DNA from: Fusobacteriales bacterium
Lineage (GTDB): Bacteria; Fusobacteriota; Fusobacteriia; Fusobacteriales; Fusobacteriaceae
DNA: 64,000 nucleotides
Direction of reading: 5' to 3'
NCBI GenBank assembly: GCA_020063625.1
Contig: JAICDD010000002.1
Span: forward strand, 1 to 64,000
Shown: positions 17,620 through 25,362 of the stretch, one piece after another
How positions within the stretch are numbered: the stretch's first letter is position 1
Layout of the letters: every line of letters begins with the position of its first letter
The notes under the pieces: generated by a model
Database searches by the model: none
What the model was told of the DNA's origin: nothing
Seen by the model: the letters and a program-made list of their open reading frames with translations, nothing else
Program-made: the position numbers and the translations under genes

Positions 17620-18435
17620 CAACGCAGAGGAACAGAGTAACTAGAGTATCGCAGAGAAAAATGCTGAAACCACAGGATACACACCGATAAACATAGGATA
17701 AAAAATAATTGACAATGGAAAATGGACAATTGAGAATTAAATGTAACCACGAATGGCACTAATTTTTACGAATATAACAAACAAAATTAGCCACGGAAAA
17801 ACGCGGATTAAAAAAATTACACAAAGAGCACAAAGATATAAAATCAGAACCACAAAGGAAAAAGTGGAAACCACCGGATTAGCTTTCGGTATTTTTCTAC
17901 GAAAAACATCTTAGGTTCACACAGAATAAGAAAAATTGACAATGGAAAACTAAAAGTGGTCACGAATGACACTAATTTACACGAATTATAATAAAGAGGA
18001 AGTAGTGAAAAGACATAAAATGCGCATTTTTGGAGGATATTAGATTTTCTTGATAAATACGTTACACGAAGAGCACAAAGATAAAAAAATAGAACCACAA
18101 AGAAAGAAAAACAGTAAAAAGTTAAAAGTGAGCAGTGAGAAGGATTAAAAAATCAACGCAGAGAAGCAGAGTAATCAGAGTATCTCGGAGATAGAAAAAA
18201 CAGTGAGTAGTAAAGAGTGAGTAGTAAGAAGTAAAGAGTAAGAAGTGAGAAGAATAACAACTCTGTGTATCTTAGTGTTCTCTGTGTCCCTGTGTTGAAT
18301 ATTATATCCTATGATTTCAAAAAATCCTTAGCGGTCCTTAGTGCTTTTCTCCGTGTACTTTGTGTAACAAAAAATCCGTGCAATCTGCGGCAAAGAATTT
18401 AATTTATCTCGTGTATATCACGTGGTTTCAAAAAA
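17620..18435 (+). repeat. Mosaic intergenic repeat copy 6 (largest in the island)
   Basis: More than 800 bases without a credible gene between hemL and sirC. Modules in order: ATCAACGCAGAGGAACAGAG, ATTGACAATGGAAAATGGAC, AACCACGAATGGCACTAATT, GCCACGGAAAAACGCGGATT, TTTTTCTACGAAAAACATCT (17890), a second CACGAATGACACTAATTTACACG, the core GGAGGATATTAGATTTTCTT (18033) with GTTACACGAAGAGCACAAAG, a second AACGCAGAGAAGCAGAGTAA, several GTGAGTAGTAAAGAGTGAG heptamers, then right arms GTGTTCTCTGTGTCCCTGTG and GGTCCTTAGTGCTTTTCTCC...TTTGTGTAAC (18334-18369). Confidence 0.8.
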
Positions 18436-18469
18436 TCTTTTATATCTTTTATATAGAAAAGAGGAATTT

Positions 18470-19423
18470 ATGAATAGATATATCCCAATATTTTTAGACT
18501 CACAAAATAAAAATATAGCTATTTTAGGAGCTGGAAAAATAGCAGAAAGAAAAATAAAAACTTTTTTAGATAGCTTTTGTAATATAACTATTTTTTCAGC
18601 TAAAATTAAATCTAATTATATTGATAATTTAATAAAAAAAGAAAAAATTGAATATATAAAAAAAGAAATTAATATTAATGAAATAGAATTTTTAGAAAAA
18701 TTTGATATTATTATTTGTGCTACAAATGATGTTGAATTAAATAATTATATTTATGAAAAGTATAAAGATAAAAAATTAATAAATAATGCATCAGAATATA
18801 AAAAAGGAAATTTTATTATTGGGAGTATTATAAAAAGAGGTGAATTTTTATTATCATTTACTACTTCTGGAGTATCACCTTTATTTTCTAAATATTTTAA
18901 GAAATATCTAGAATCAAAAATAAGTAAAAACTTGGATGTTTTTTTAGAAAAATTATCGAAAGATAGAAAATCTCATCTCAAAGGTATAGATTTTATTAAT
19001 CTCGATTTTTCAAATTTGAATTCAATAAATACAATAAAAGATACTGAAAATGAGCAAAATAACTTATTAGCTAGAAAAATAGGTATTATAGTGATAACTC
19101 ATGGAAGTAAAAATCCTGATTTTCAAGGTGAATTTGATAATTTATTAAAAAAACTAGAAAGTGCAACAAAATACAAAACAATTGGAACTACTCTTTTAGA
19201 TGAAAAAGAAATTGATGTTGAAAAAGTATTTGGAGAAAATATCAAGAGAATTATCGTAATCCCTTATTTTTTATTTATTGGTAAACATTTGAAGAAAGAT
19301 ATTCCTGAAATTTTTAATAATTTAGAAATAAAATATCCTAATATTAATTTTTATCTAACAAATCATCTAGAGATAGACGACTTTATAATAAAGAGTTTAA
19401 TAAATAAATTTGGATGTGAATAA
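18470..19423 (+). CDS. Siroheme synthase: precorrin-2 dehydrogenase fused to CbiX/SirB-type chelatase
   Basis: A 317-residue fusion. Residues 1 to about 160 match SirC/CysG-N/Met8: an NAD-binding GAGKIA at 20-25, IICATND, and the TTSGVSPLFSKYFKKYLE dimer region. They oxidise precorrin-2 to sirohydrochlorin. Residues from about 205 form a single CbiX/SirB half-domain (ITHGSKNPDFQGEF, VIPYFLFIGKHLKKDIPEI) with metal-binding His in HGS and GKH, expected to insert Fe2+ (or Co2+). ATG 18470 has its own Shine-Dalgarno; the longer frame from 18422 starts inside repeat 6 and is rejected. It precedes the Crp/Fnr gene by one base. Confidence 0.88.
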   Translation: MNRYIPIFLDSQNKNIAILGAGKIAERKIKTFLDSFCNITIFSAKIKSNYIDNLIKKEKIEYIKKEININEIEFLEKFDIIICATNDVELNNYIYEKYKDKKLINNASEYKKGNFIIGSIIKRGEFLLSFTTSGVSPLFSKYFKKYLESKISKNLDVFLEKLSKDRKSHLKGIDFINLDFSNLNSINTIKDTENEQNNLLARKIGIIVITHGSKNPDFQGEFDNLLKKLESATKYKTIGTTLLDEKEIDVEKVFGENIKRIIVIPYFLFIGKHLKKDIPEIFNNLEIKYPNINFYLTNHLEIDDFIIKSLINKFGCE

Positions 19424-19424
19424 A

Positions 19425-20153
19425 ATGTTACAAAAAAATATAGAATTAAATAAAATAAATGCATTTTCAAATATATCTGAGATATCGTTAAAAAAACTTG
19501 GAGAAATAGGTAGTAAAATTACATTAAAAAGAAATGCAATTCTTTTTTTTGAAAAAGATGTAATCAGTAAAATATATGTAATATATTCTGGTAAAGTAAG
19601 TTTATTTAGAATAAATCAAAATGGACAAAGACGTATAATATATATACTTGACGAAGGTGAAATAATAAATGAGGTAATTTTTGATGATTTACCAGCTTCT
19701 ATTTCTTGTGAAGGATTTGAAAATTCTATAATTTTAGAATTTAACAAAGAAAAATTATTAGAAATAATGAAAGATGATTTTGTATTAACACAAAATATAA
19801 TGAACTCGATGGGAAGAAAGATTCGTAGATTATATAGACAAATAAAAAATACTATTCCTATGGGAATGGATAAAAAAATAGCTGCAAAATTATGGAAACT
19901 TTCAAAAGATTATGGTACAAATTGCTGTAATAGTCAGTGTGAAAATCATTTTGATGATTGTGAATGTAAAAAATGGACTAGATTAGATATAAAAATCTCT
20001 GTTACTTATTTAGCAGATATGCTAGGTTCTAGTAGAGAAACAGTATCTAGAGAAATGACTAAATTAAAAAATCTAAATCTAATTAAATGGAAAGAAAATA
20101 AAAAATTAGTTGTAAATAGAGAAGCATTATTAAAATATTATAGAGATTTATAA
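19425..20153 (+). CDS. Crp/Fnr-family transcriptional regulator with an internal cysteine cluster
   Basis: A 242-residue regulator. The N-terminal cyclic-nucleotide-binding-like beta barrel spans about 15-125, then a dimerisation helix, then a winged helix with LADMLGSSRETVSREMTKL near residue 200. Between them is CCNSQCENHFDDCEC (residues 167-181): five cysteines and a histidine in a position unlike the N-terminal cysteines of E. coli Fnr. It could hold an Fe-S cluster or zinc, or sense redox or sulfur species; this is inference. ATG 19425 follows the sirC-sirB stop directly. A TGTGA-N6-TCACA site lies 33 bases beyond its stop. HcpR-like regulation of sulfite reduction is a plausible analogy. 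Confidence 0.88.
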   Translation: MLQKNIELNKINAFSNISEISLKKLGEIGSKITLKRNAILFFEKDVISKIYVIYSGKVSLFRINQNGQRRIIYILDEGEIINEVIFDDLPASISCEGFENSIILEFNKEKLLEIMKDDFVLTQNIMNSMGRKIRRLYRQIKNTIPMGMDKKIAAKLWKLSKDYGTNCCNSQCENHFDDCECKKWTRLDIKISVTYLADMLGSSRETVSREMTKLKNLNLIKWKENKKLVVNREALLKYYRDL

Positions 20154-20178
20154 AACTATTGATTTTTTCAATAGTTTT
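20152..20178 (+). terminator. Terminator after the Crp/Fnr gene
   Basis: The hairpin AAAACTATTGA/TCAATAGTTTT is followed by a T run and overlaps the stop codon. Confidence 0.8.
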
Positions 20179-20185
20179 TTTATTT

Positions 20186-20228
20186 TGTGATGTAGCTCAC
20201 ATTTTTTTATTTAAAATATTGTTATAAT
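20186..20228 (+). promoter_or_regulatory. Crp/Fnr-family site and class II promoter for the FNT channel gene
   Basis: TGTGATGTAGCTCACA (20186-20201) is a perfect TGTGA-N6-TCACA palindrome. TATAAT at 20223-20228 predicts a start near 20235, which puts the site centre at about -41.5, the class II activator position. No TTGACA-like -35 is present, consistent with activator dependence. The Crp/Fnr gene immediately upstream is the obvious candidate regulator. Confidence 0.75.
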
Positions 20229-20272
20229 ATCTATGTTATTATAAGTGAAAAAAATATTTAGGAGGTAATGGT

Positions 20273-21043
20273 ATGTATTCAGAAGTAGTAGAAAAATTAG
20301 GAAATGCAGCAATTGCTAAAAAAAATTTTTTAAAAGGAAATAAGATAGGTTATATAATCGGCGGATTATTAGCAGGATTATATGTTGGACTTGGTATAAT
20401 ATTAATAATGACAGTTGGTTCATTAGCAAAACCTTCAGGTCCTCAATTTAAAATTTTAATGGGTGTATCATTTGGAGTAGCGTTATCATTAGTAATTATG
20501 GCTGGTTCAGAACTGTTTACTGGAAACAATTTAATCATGGCAGCAGGAGCTTTAGAAAAAAAAGTATCTTGGATAGATGCAGTAAAAATATGGATATTTA
20601 GTTATTTTGGTAATCTATTAGGTTCTACTTTAGTAGGAAGTTTATTTTTAGCTACAGGTAGTGTAAAACCTGATAATGCTCTAGGACAATTTATATTAGG
20701 ATTATCAAAAGCAAAAATGACAGCACCTGCATCAAATCTATTTTTTAAAGGTATTTTATGTAATATCTTAGTTTGTTTAGCAGTATTATGTGCTGTAAAA
20801 ATGAAAGAAGAAACAGGAAAACTTATAATGATATGGTGGGCATTATTTGCATTTATTACATCAGGTTTTGAACACAGTATAGCAAATATGACTATATTTA
20901 CAATGGGTGTAGGAATATCAAATATTCCAGAAGTATCTTTAGCTGGATATGCTCATAATATGCTTTGGGTTACTTTAGGAAATATGGTTGGTGGAATCGG
21001 ATTAGCATTTTGTTATTATTTAATGGGGAAAAAATCAAAATAA
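20273..21043 (+). CDS. Formate/nitrite transporter family channel, probable hydrosulfide channel (HSC/FNT3)
   Basis: A 256-residue, six-helix FNT protein. The repeats carry GSELFTGNNLIMAAGAL and the second-half GFEHSIANMTIFTMG signature. FNT proteins are pentameric channels for formate, nitrite or hydrosulfide. In Clostridioides difficile an FNT protein encoded with asrABC exports HS-. Here the gene also directly precedes asrABC, so sulfide export (or sulfite entry) is the likeliest role; nitrite or formate cannot be excluded. It has a strong Shine-Dalgarno AGGAGG and sits under a class II Crp/Fnr-type promoter. Confidence 0.85.
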   Translation: MYSEVVEKLGNAAIAKKNFLKGNKIGYIIGGLLAGLYVGLGIILIMTVGSLAKPSGPQFKILMGVSFGVALSLVIMAGSELFTGNNLIMAAGALEKKVSWIDAVKIWIFSYFGNLLGSTLVGSLFLATGSVKPDNALGQFILGLSKAKMTAPASNLFFKGILCNILVCLAVLCAVKMKEETGKLIMIWWALFAFITSGFEHSIANMTIFTMGVGISNIPEVSLAGYAHNMLWVTLGNMVGGIGLAFCYYLMGKKSK

Positions 21044-21131
21044 GATAGATTATTCAAGGCTGGATAATATAATAAATTAAGTTGTTCTGTTTTGATATTA
21101 ATGAAATAATCTTAAAGAAAAGGAGAATATG

Positions 21132-22142
21132 ATGAAAATATCATTATCAAAAAAAGATTTTAATGAATCATTATTAGCTCTATCTAAAGAGTATAAAATA
21201 TTTGCTCCGAAAAATTTTAAGGCTGAAGGTAGATTTTCAGATACTGATTTAGTAAGATATGCTGAAGTAACATCTGTTGAAGAGATGGTATGGAGTACAA
21301 AATCAGAGTATTCACCAAAAGAAGTAACTCTTCCTATGAGTGAAGTACTTTTTTATTTTACTGAAAAAGAGTATAAAGTACCTGATAGTGATGAAAAAGG
21401 TATAATTATATTTTTAAGAAGCTGTGATATGCATGCTGTTAAAAGAGTGGATGAAATATATTTAAGAAATAAATTTACAGATTATTATTATAAAAAAAAT
21501 AGAGATAAAGTAAAATTTGTAGTAGTAGGTTGTGAAAAATCATTTGAAAATTGTTTTTGTGTAAGTATGGGAACAAATAAAACTGATGAATATAATATAG
21601 GGTTTCAATTAAAAGATGATGAAGTATTTTTAGATATAAAAGATGAATCAATGACAAATTATTTTAGTGGAAATAATGTAGAATTTGAAATGAATTTTGT
21701 AGAAGAAAATGATATAAAAGTAGAAATTCCAGAAAATTTAGATCTTGGTAAAGTGAAAGATATGGAATTATGGAGAGAATATGATAGTAGATGTGTAGCA
21801 TGCGGTAGATGTAATTTTGTCTGTCCTACTTGTACATGTTATACGACTCAAGATATTTACTATAGTGAAAATGAAAATGTAGGAGAACGTAGAAGAGTAT
21901 GGGCTTCATGTCATGTAGATGGATTTACTGATATGGCAGGAGGACACTCATTTAGGACTAAAAAAGGTGATAGAATGAGATTTAAAGTAATGCATAAAAT
22001 CTCAGATTATAAAAAAAGATTTGGATATCATATGTGTGTAGGATGCGGTAGATGTGATGATGCCTGTCCAGAATATATATCTTTTTCAAACTCTATAAAC
22101 AAATTAAATGCTGCATATAAAAATGAGGAGGGGGACAAATAA
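21132..22142 (+). CDS. asrA: Anaerobic sulfite reductase subunit A
   Basis: A 336-residue iron-sulfur protein with two [4Fe-4S] motifs near the C-terminus, CVACGRCNFVCPTC and CVGCGRCDDACPEY, plus FLRSCDMHAVKRVDE typical of AsrA and the hydrogenase/sulfhydrogenase beta family. It relays electrons from AsrB to AsrC. Two adjacent ATGs exist; 21132 lies 6 bases after AGGAG and is preferred over 21129. It overlaps asrB by one base. A weak promoter (TTGTTC 21082, AATAAT 21105) may precede it. Confidence 0.95.
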   Translation: MKISLSKKDFNESLLALSKEYKIFAPKNFKAEGRFSDTDLVRYAEVTSVEEMVWSTKSEYSPKEVTLPMSEVLFYFTEKEYKVPDSDEKGIIIFLRSCDMHAVKRVDEIYLRNKFTDYYYKKNRDKVKFVVVGCEKSFENCFCVSMGTNKTDEYNIGFQLKDDEVFLDIKDESMTNYFSGNNVEFEMNFVEENDIKVEIPENLDLGKVKDMELWREYDSRCVACGRCNFVCPTCTCYTTQDIYYSENENVGERRRVWASCHVDGFTDMAGGHSFRTKKGDRMRFKVMHKISDYKKRFGYHMCVGCGRCDDACPEYISFSNSINKLNAAYKNEEGDK

Positions 22143-22939
22143 TGGAAAACTGCTTATTACCAAAAGAGTATAAAATAATTTCTGTAGAAAAAAAGACAGA
22201 AATAGAATGGTTATTTAGAGTAGAATTTGATTCTCCTGTACAAGGGGGACAATTTATACAAGTATCTATTCCTAGAGTAGGAGAAGCCCCTATATCAGTA
22301 TCAGCATTTGATAACGAAGCTGGATGGGTAGAGTTTTTAATAAGAAAAGTAGGTAAAGTAACTGATGTAATATTTGATTTAAAAGCAGGTGATTCATTAT
22401 TTTTAAGAGGGCCTTACGGAAATGTATTTCCTTTAGAACAATATAAAGGAAAACATTTAGTAGTAGTAGCTGGTGGGTCAGGTCTTGCTCCTGTTAGACC
22501 AATAATTAATCACTTTTATGAAAATGATAATAGTGCAAATGTAGATATATTAATTGGATTTAAAGATGAAAATTCTATTATTTTTCATGATGAAATAAAT
22601 AAATGGAAAAGTAAATTTAATACAATAATTACTCTTGATAGAGCATGTTCATTAGATGGTGTGTGTGAAGGTCTTGTTACACAATATATACCATATATGA
22701 AACTTGCAAATGATTTTGATAACATGGAGGTTGTGATTGTAGGTCCTCCTGCAATGATGAAATATTCAACACTTGAATTTTTAAGAAGAGGTGTACCAAA
22801 AGATAAAATTTGGGTATCATTTGAGAGAAAAATGTCATGTGCTGTAGGGAAATGTGGTCATTGTAAAATAGATGAAACTTATGTATGTCTAGAGGGTCCA
22901 GTATTTAGATATGATAAAGCTGAGACACTATTTGACTAA
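22142..22939 (+). CDS. asrB: Anaerobic sulfite reductase subunit B (NAD(P)H, FAD/[2Fe-2S])
   Basis: A 265-residue ferredoxin-NAD(P) reductase-like subunit. The flavin domain includes GGQFIQVSIPRVGEAPISVS, the nucleotide domain has VVVAGGSGLAPVRP, and the C-terminal cluster loop is SCAVGKCGHCKIDETYVC. It takes electrons from NADH and passes them to AsrA. The start overlaps the asrA stop by one base, and asrC follows 12 bases downstream. Confidence 0.95.
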   Translation: MENCLLPKEYKIISVEKKTEIEWLFRVEFDSPVQGGQFIQVSIPRVGEAPISVSAFDNEAGWVEFLIRKVGKVTDVIFDLKAGDSLFLRGPYGNVFPLEQYKGKHLVVVAGGSGLAPVRPIINHFYENDNSANVDILIGFKDENSIIFHDEINKWKSKFNTIITLDRACSLDGVCEGLVTQYIPYMKLANDFDNMEVVIVGPPAMMKYSTLEFLRRGVPKDKIWVSFERKMSCAVGKCGHCKIDETYVCLEGPVFRYDKAETLFD

Positions 22940-22951
22940 TAGGAGGATAAT

Positions 22952-23926
22952 ATGAGTTTAGATATAAATAGAAAACAAGTAACAAAAAATGCTTATAGAG
23001 TAACTAAAGTAAGAAATGAAACAGCATTAAGAGTACGTGTACCTGGTGGAGAAATAACAGGTGAATTATTATTAAAAGTAGCAGAAATAGCTAATGAATA
23101 TGGAAATGGAAAAGTACATCTTACTACTAGACAAGGTTTTGAAATAATGGGGATTGATTATGCTGATATACCAGAAATAAATGTTAAAATAGAGGATTTA
23201 TTAACTGGACTTGGCATAAATCATGTAGATAAAGAAAAAGGTTATCCTGCTGCAGGTACTAGAAATATCGCTGCTTGTGTAGGAAATAAAATATGTCCAA
23301 AGGCTCAATATAATACAACAGAGTTTGCTAGAAAAATAGAAAAAGCTGTTTTCCCTAATAATTTTCATTTTAAAATAGCACTTACTGGATGTCCAAATGA
23401 TTGTCAAAAAGTAAGAATGCATGATTTTGGTATAATAGGTATGACACTTCCAAAATTTAGAGCACATAGATGTGTATCTTGTGGAAGATGTGCAAAAAAA
23501 TGTCAATCATTATCAACTGGAGCTATAAAAATGAATAATTATAAGCCAGTAAGAGACCATGATAGATGTATTGGTTGTGGAGAATGTACTTTAAATTGTC
23601 CAACAGCTGCATGGGTAAGAGATGAAAAAAAATATTATAGACTAGCTATAATGGGAAGAACAGGTAAAAAGAACCCAAGACTAGCTGAAGATTGGTTAAT
23701 TTGGGTAGATGAAGAAAGTATAATAAAAATTATATTAAATACATATGATTATGTAGATAAATATATTGATAGAAGCTTGCCAAAAGAACATATTGGATAT
23801 ATAGTAGATAGAACAGGATTTGAAGTATTTAAAGAATGGGCATTAAAAGATGTAAAATTACCAAAAGAAACAGTAGTAAAACATCAAGTATATTGGAGTG
23901 GAATAAAATATCCAGGAATCTTATAA
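22952..23926 (+). CDS. asrC: Anaerobic sulfite reductase subunit C (catalytic siroheme subunit)
   Basis: A 324-residue siroheme reductase of the AsrC/DsrAB-like lineage. It carries HLTTRQGFEIMG, the siroheme/[4Fe-4S] ligands CVGNKICPKAQ and GCPNDCQK, and an inserted ferredoxin domain with CVSCGRCAKKC and CIGCGECTLNCP. It reduces sulfite to sulfide in the cytoplasm with AsrA and AsrB. The Shine-Dalgarno is AGGAGG. A CbiX/SirB chelatase gene follows at 14 bases, linking siroheme supply to its main consumer. Confidence 0.95.
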   Translation: MSLDINRKQVTKNAYRVTKVRNETALRVRVPGGEITGELLLKVAEIANEYGNGKVHLTTRQGFEIMGIDYADIPEINVKIEDLLTGLGINHVDKEKGYPAAGTRNIAACVGNKICPKAQYNTTEFARKIEKAVFPNNFHFKIALTGCPNDCQKVRMHDFGIIGMTLPKFRAHRCVSCGRCAKKCQSLSTGAIKMNNYKPVRDHDRCIGCGECTLNCPTAAWVRDEKKYYRLAIMGRTGKKNPRLAEDWLIWVDEESIIKIILNTYDYVDKYIDRSLPKEHIGYIVDRTGFEVFKEWALKDVKLPKETVVKHQVYWSGIKYPGIL

Positions 23927-23940
23927 AATAGGTGATGCTA

Positions 23941-24300
23941 ATGAAAGGAATATTAATTATTGGTCATGGAAGTAGAATAAAAGAAGGAAACTTGGCTTTT
24001 GAAGAACTAGTAAATGATTTTTCAAAAAATTCAGAATTAAAAGTGTACGGAGCACATATGGCTCATGCAACTCCTTCTATTGAAGATAGTGTGTATGAAA
24101 TGATAAAAGATGGAATAACAGATATTATTATACTTCCATATTTCTTATATGGTGGTAAACATATAAAAGAAAATATTCCAAATAGATTGAAAGTAATTCA
24201 AGAAGAAAATCCAAATATTACTTTTACTATAGAATCTACATTAGCAAATGACCCACTTATTATACAGGCATTGTTAAATAAAGCAAAAAAACATTTTTAA
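23941..24300 (+). CDS. Sirohydrochlorin chelatase (CbiX/SirB short form)
   Basis: A 119-residue single-domain chelatase. The metal-binding His sits in IIGHGSR, with HATPSIEDSVYEM and LPYFLYGGKHIKENIP matching the CbiX-short/SirB family. It inserts Fe2+ into sirohydrochlorin to give siroheme, or Co2+ toward cobalamin; the asrABC context favours iron. ATG 23941 lies 6 bases after AGGTG; the upstream GTG and ATG overlap that site. A second chelatase domain exists in the SirC fusion at 18470-19423. Confidence 0.9.
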   Translation: MKGILIIGHGSRIKEGNLAFEELVNDFSKNSELKVYGAHMAHATPSIEDSVYEMIKDGITDIIILPYFLYGGKHIKENIPNRLKVIQEENPNITFTIESTLANDPLIIQALLNKAKKHF

Positions 24301-24312
24301 AATATTAAATAT

Positions 24313-24358
24313 AATCCTCTTAAAGTTAGATATTTCAATACTTTAAGAGGATTTTTTT
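24313..24358 (+). terminator. Terminator ending the sulfur island (between convergent operons)
   Basis: The 13-bp stem AATCCTCTTAAAG/CTTTAAGAGGATT has a loop of 15 bases and is followed by T7 on the + strand. It also forms on the - strand for the opp operon. Confidence 0.85.
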
Positions 24359-24365
24359 AATAAAG

Positions 24366-25346
24366 TTACACTAGATTATTTATTTCTTCCCACTTATGAC
24401 AAGCTATTTTATGCTCACCTTTAATGGTTTCTAATTGTGGTCTTTTATTTTTACAAATATCATCAGCATATTTACATCTACCAGAAAATTTACATCCAAT
24501 AGGTGAGTTTAGAGGGTTAGGCAATTCACCTTCAAGAATCTCTTTATCCCCTTTTTTTCTAGGGTCAGCTATAGGAATACTTGATAATAAAGATTTAGTA
24601 TATGGATGAAAAGGTTCTTTATATAGATTTTCTGATGAATTTATCTCCATTATATTACCTAAATACATTACTATTATTCTATCAGATATATACTTTACAA
24701 CTGATAAATCATGAGCAATAAAAATATATGATAAGTTTAATTTTTTTTGTAAATTTTTCATTAGATTAATTATTTGTGCTTGAATAGACACATCAAGAGC
24801 TGATACAGGTTCATCAGCTATAATTAGTTTTGGTTCGAGAGCTAGAGCTCTAGCAATTCCAATTCTTTGTCTTTGTCCTCCAGAAAATTCATGAGGATAT
24901 CTTTTTAAATACTCTTTTCGAAGACCTGTAAGCTCCATATATTTTAAAACTAATTCTTCAATATTTTCATTTTTTTTATGAAATTTGAGAGGTTCACCAA
25001 TAATTTCACCTATTGTCATACGAGGATCAAGTGAAGAATATGGATCTTGAAATATCATTTGAATATTTGGTCTTAATTTATCAAATTCATTATCATTTAA
25101 ATTTGTAATATCTTGATTATTAAATAATATTTTACCATCGTAAATTGGATTTAATCTCACAATAGCTTTACCTGTAGAGGTTTTTCCACAACCAGACTCT
25201 CCAACAAGTCCAATAATTTCACCTTTGTATACTTCAAATGAAATATCATCTACTGCTTTTAAATAATTTATATTCTTTTTTATCAAACCTTTTTTTATTG
25301 GAAAATATACCTTTAAATTATTAATTTCTAAAATTTTTTCTTTCAT
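24366..25346 (-). CDS. oppF: Oligopeptide ABC transporter ATP-binding protein OppF
   Basis: A 326-residue ABC ATPase. It has Walker A GLVGESGCGKTST, signature FSGGQRQRIGIARALAL, Walker B LIIADEPVSALD, and the C-terminal Opp/Dpp Fe-S-type cysteine region GCKFSGRCKYADDIC. The start is ATG 25346 (MKEKILEINN) behind AAGGTGA; the 22 upstream in-frame residues overlap oppD and lack a site. It is the last gene of oppBCDF and powers peptide import with OppD. Confidence 0.92.
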   Translation of the reverse strand: MKEKILEINNLKVYFPIKKGLIKKNINYLKAVDDISFEVYKGEIIGLVGESGCGKTSTGKAIVRLNPIYDGKILFNNQDITNLNDNEFDKLRPNIQMIFQDPYSSLDPRMTIGEIIGEPLKFHKKNENIEELVLKYMELTGLRKEYLKRYPHEFSGGQRQRIGIARALALEPKLIIADEPVSALDVSIQAQIINLMKNLQKKLNLSYIFIAHDLSVVKYISDRIIVMYLGNIMEINSSENLYKEPFHPYTKSLLSSIPIADPRKKGDKEILEGELPNPLNSPIGCKFSGRCKYADDICKNKRPQLETIKGEHKIACHKWEEINNLV

Positions 25347-25362
25347 AATTTCACCTTTTATT

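Noticed and set aside
17844..18098. 84-codon frame on the - strand
   Set aside because: It lies wholly inside mosaic repeat 6; its sequence is the translation of shared repeat modules.
4050..18435. Mosaic repeats as a CRISPR array
   Set aside because: Units vary in length and order, there are no regular unique spacers and no cas genes.
18422..18469. Upstream start for the SirC-SirB fusion
   Set aside because: It would begin in repeat 6 and add 16 residues unlike the family; ATG 18470 has a Shine-Dalgarno and gives the usual N-terminus.
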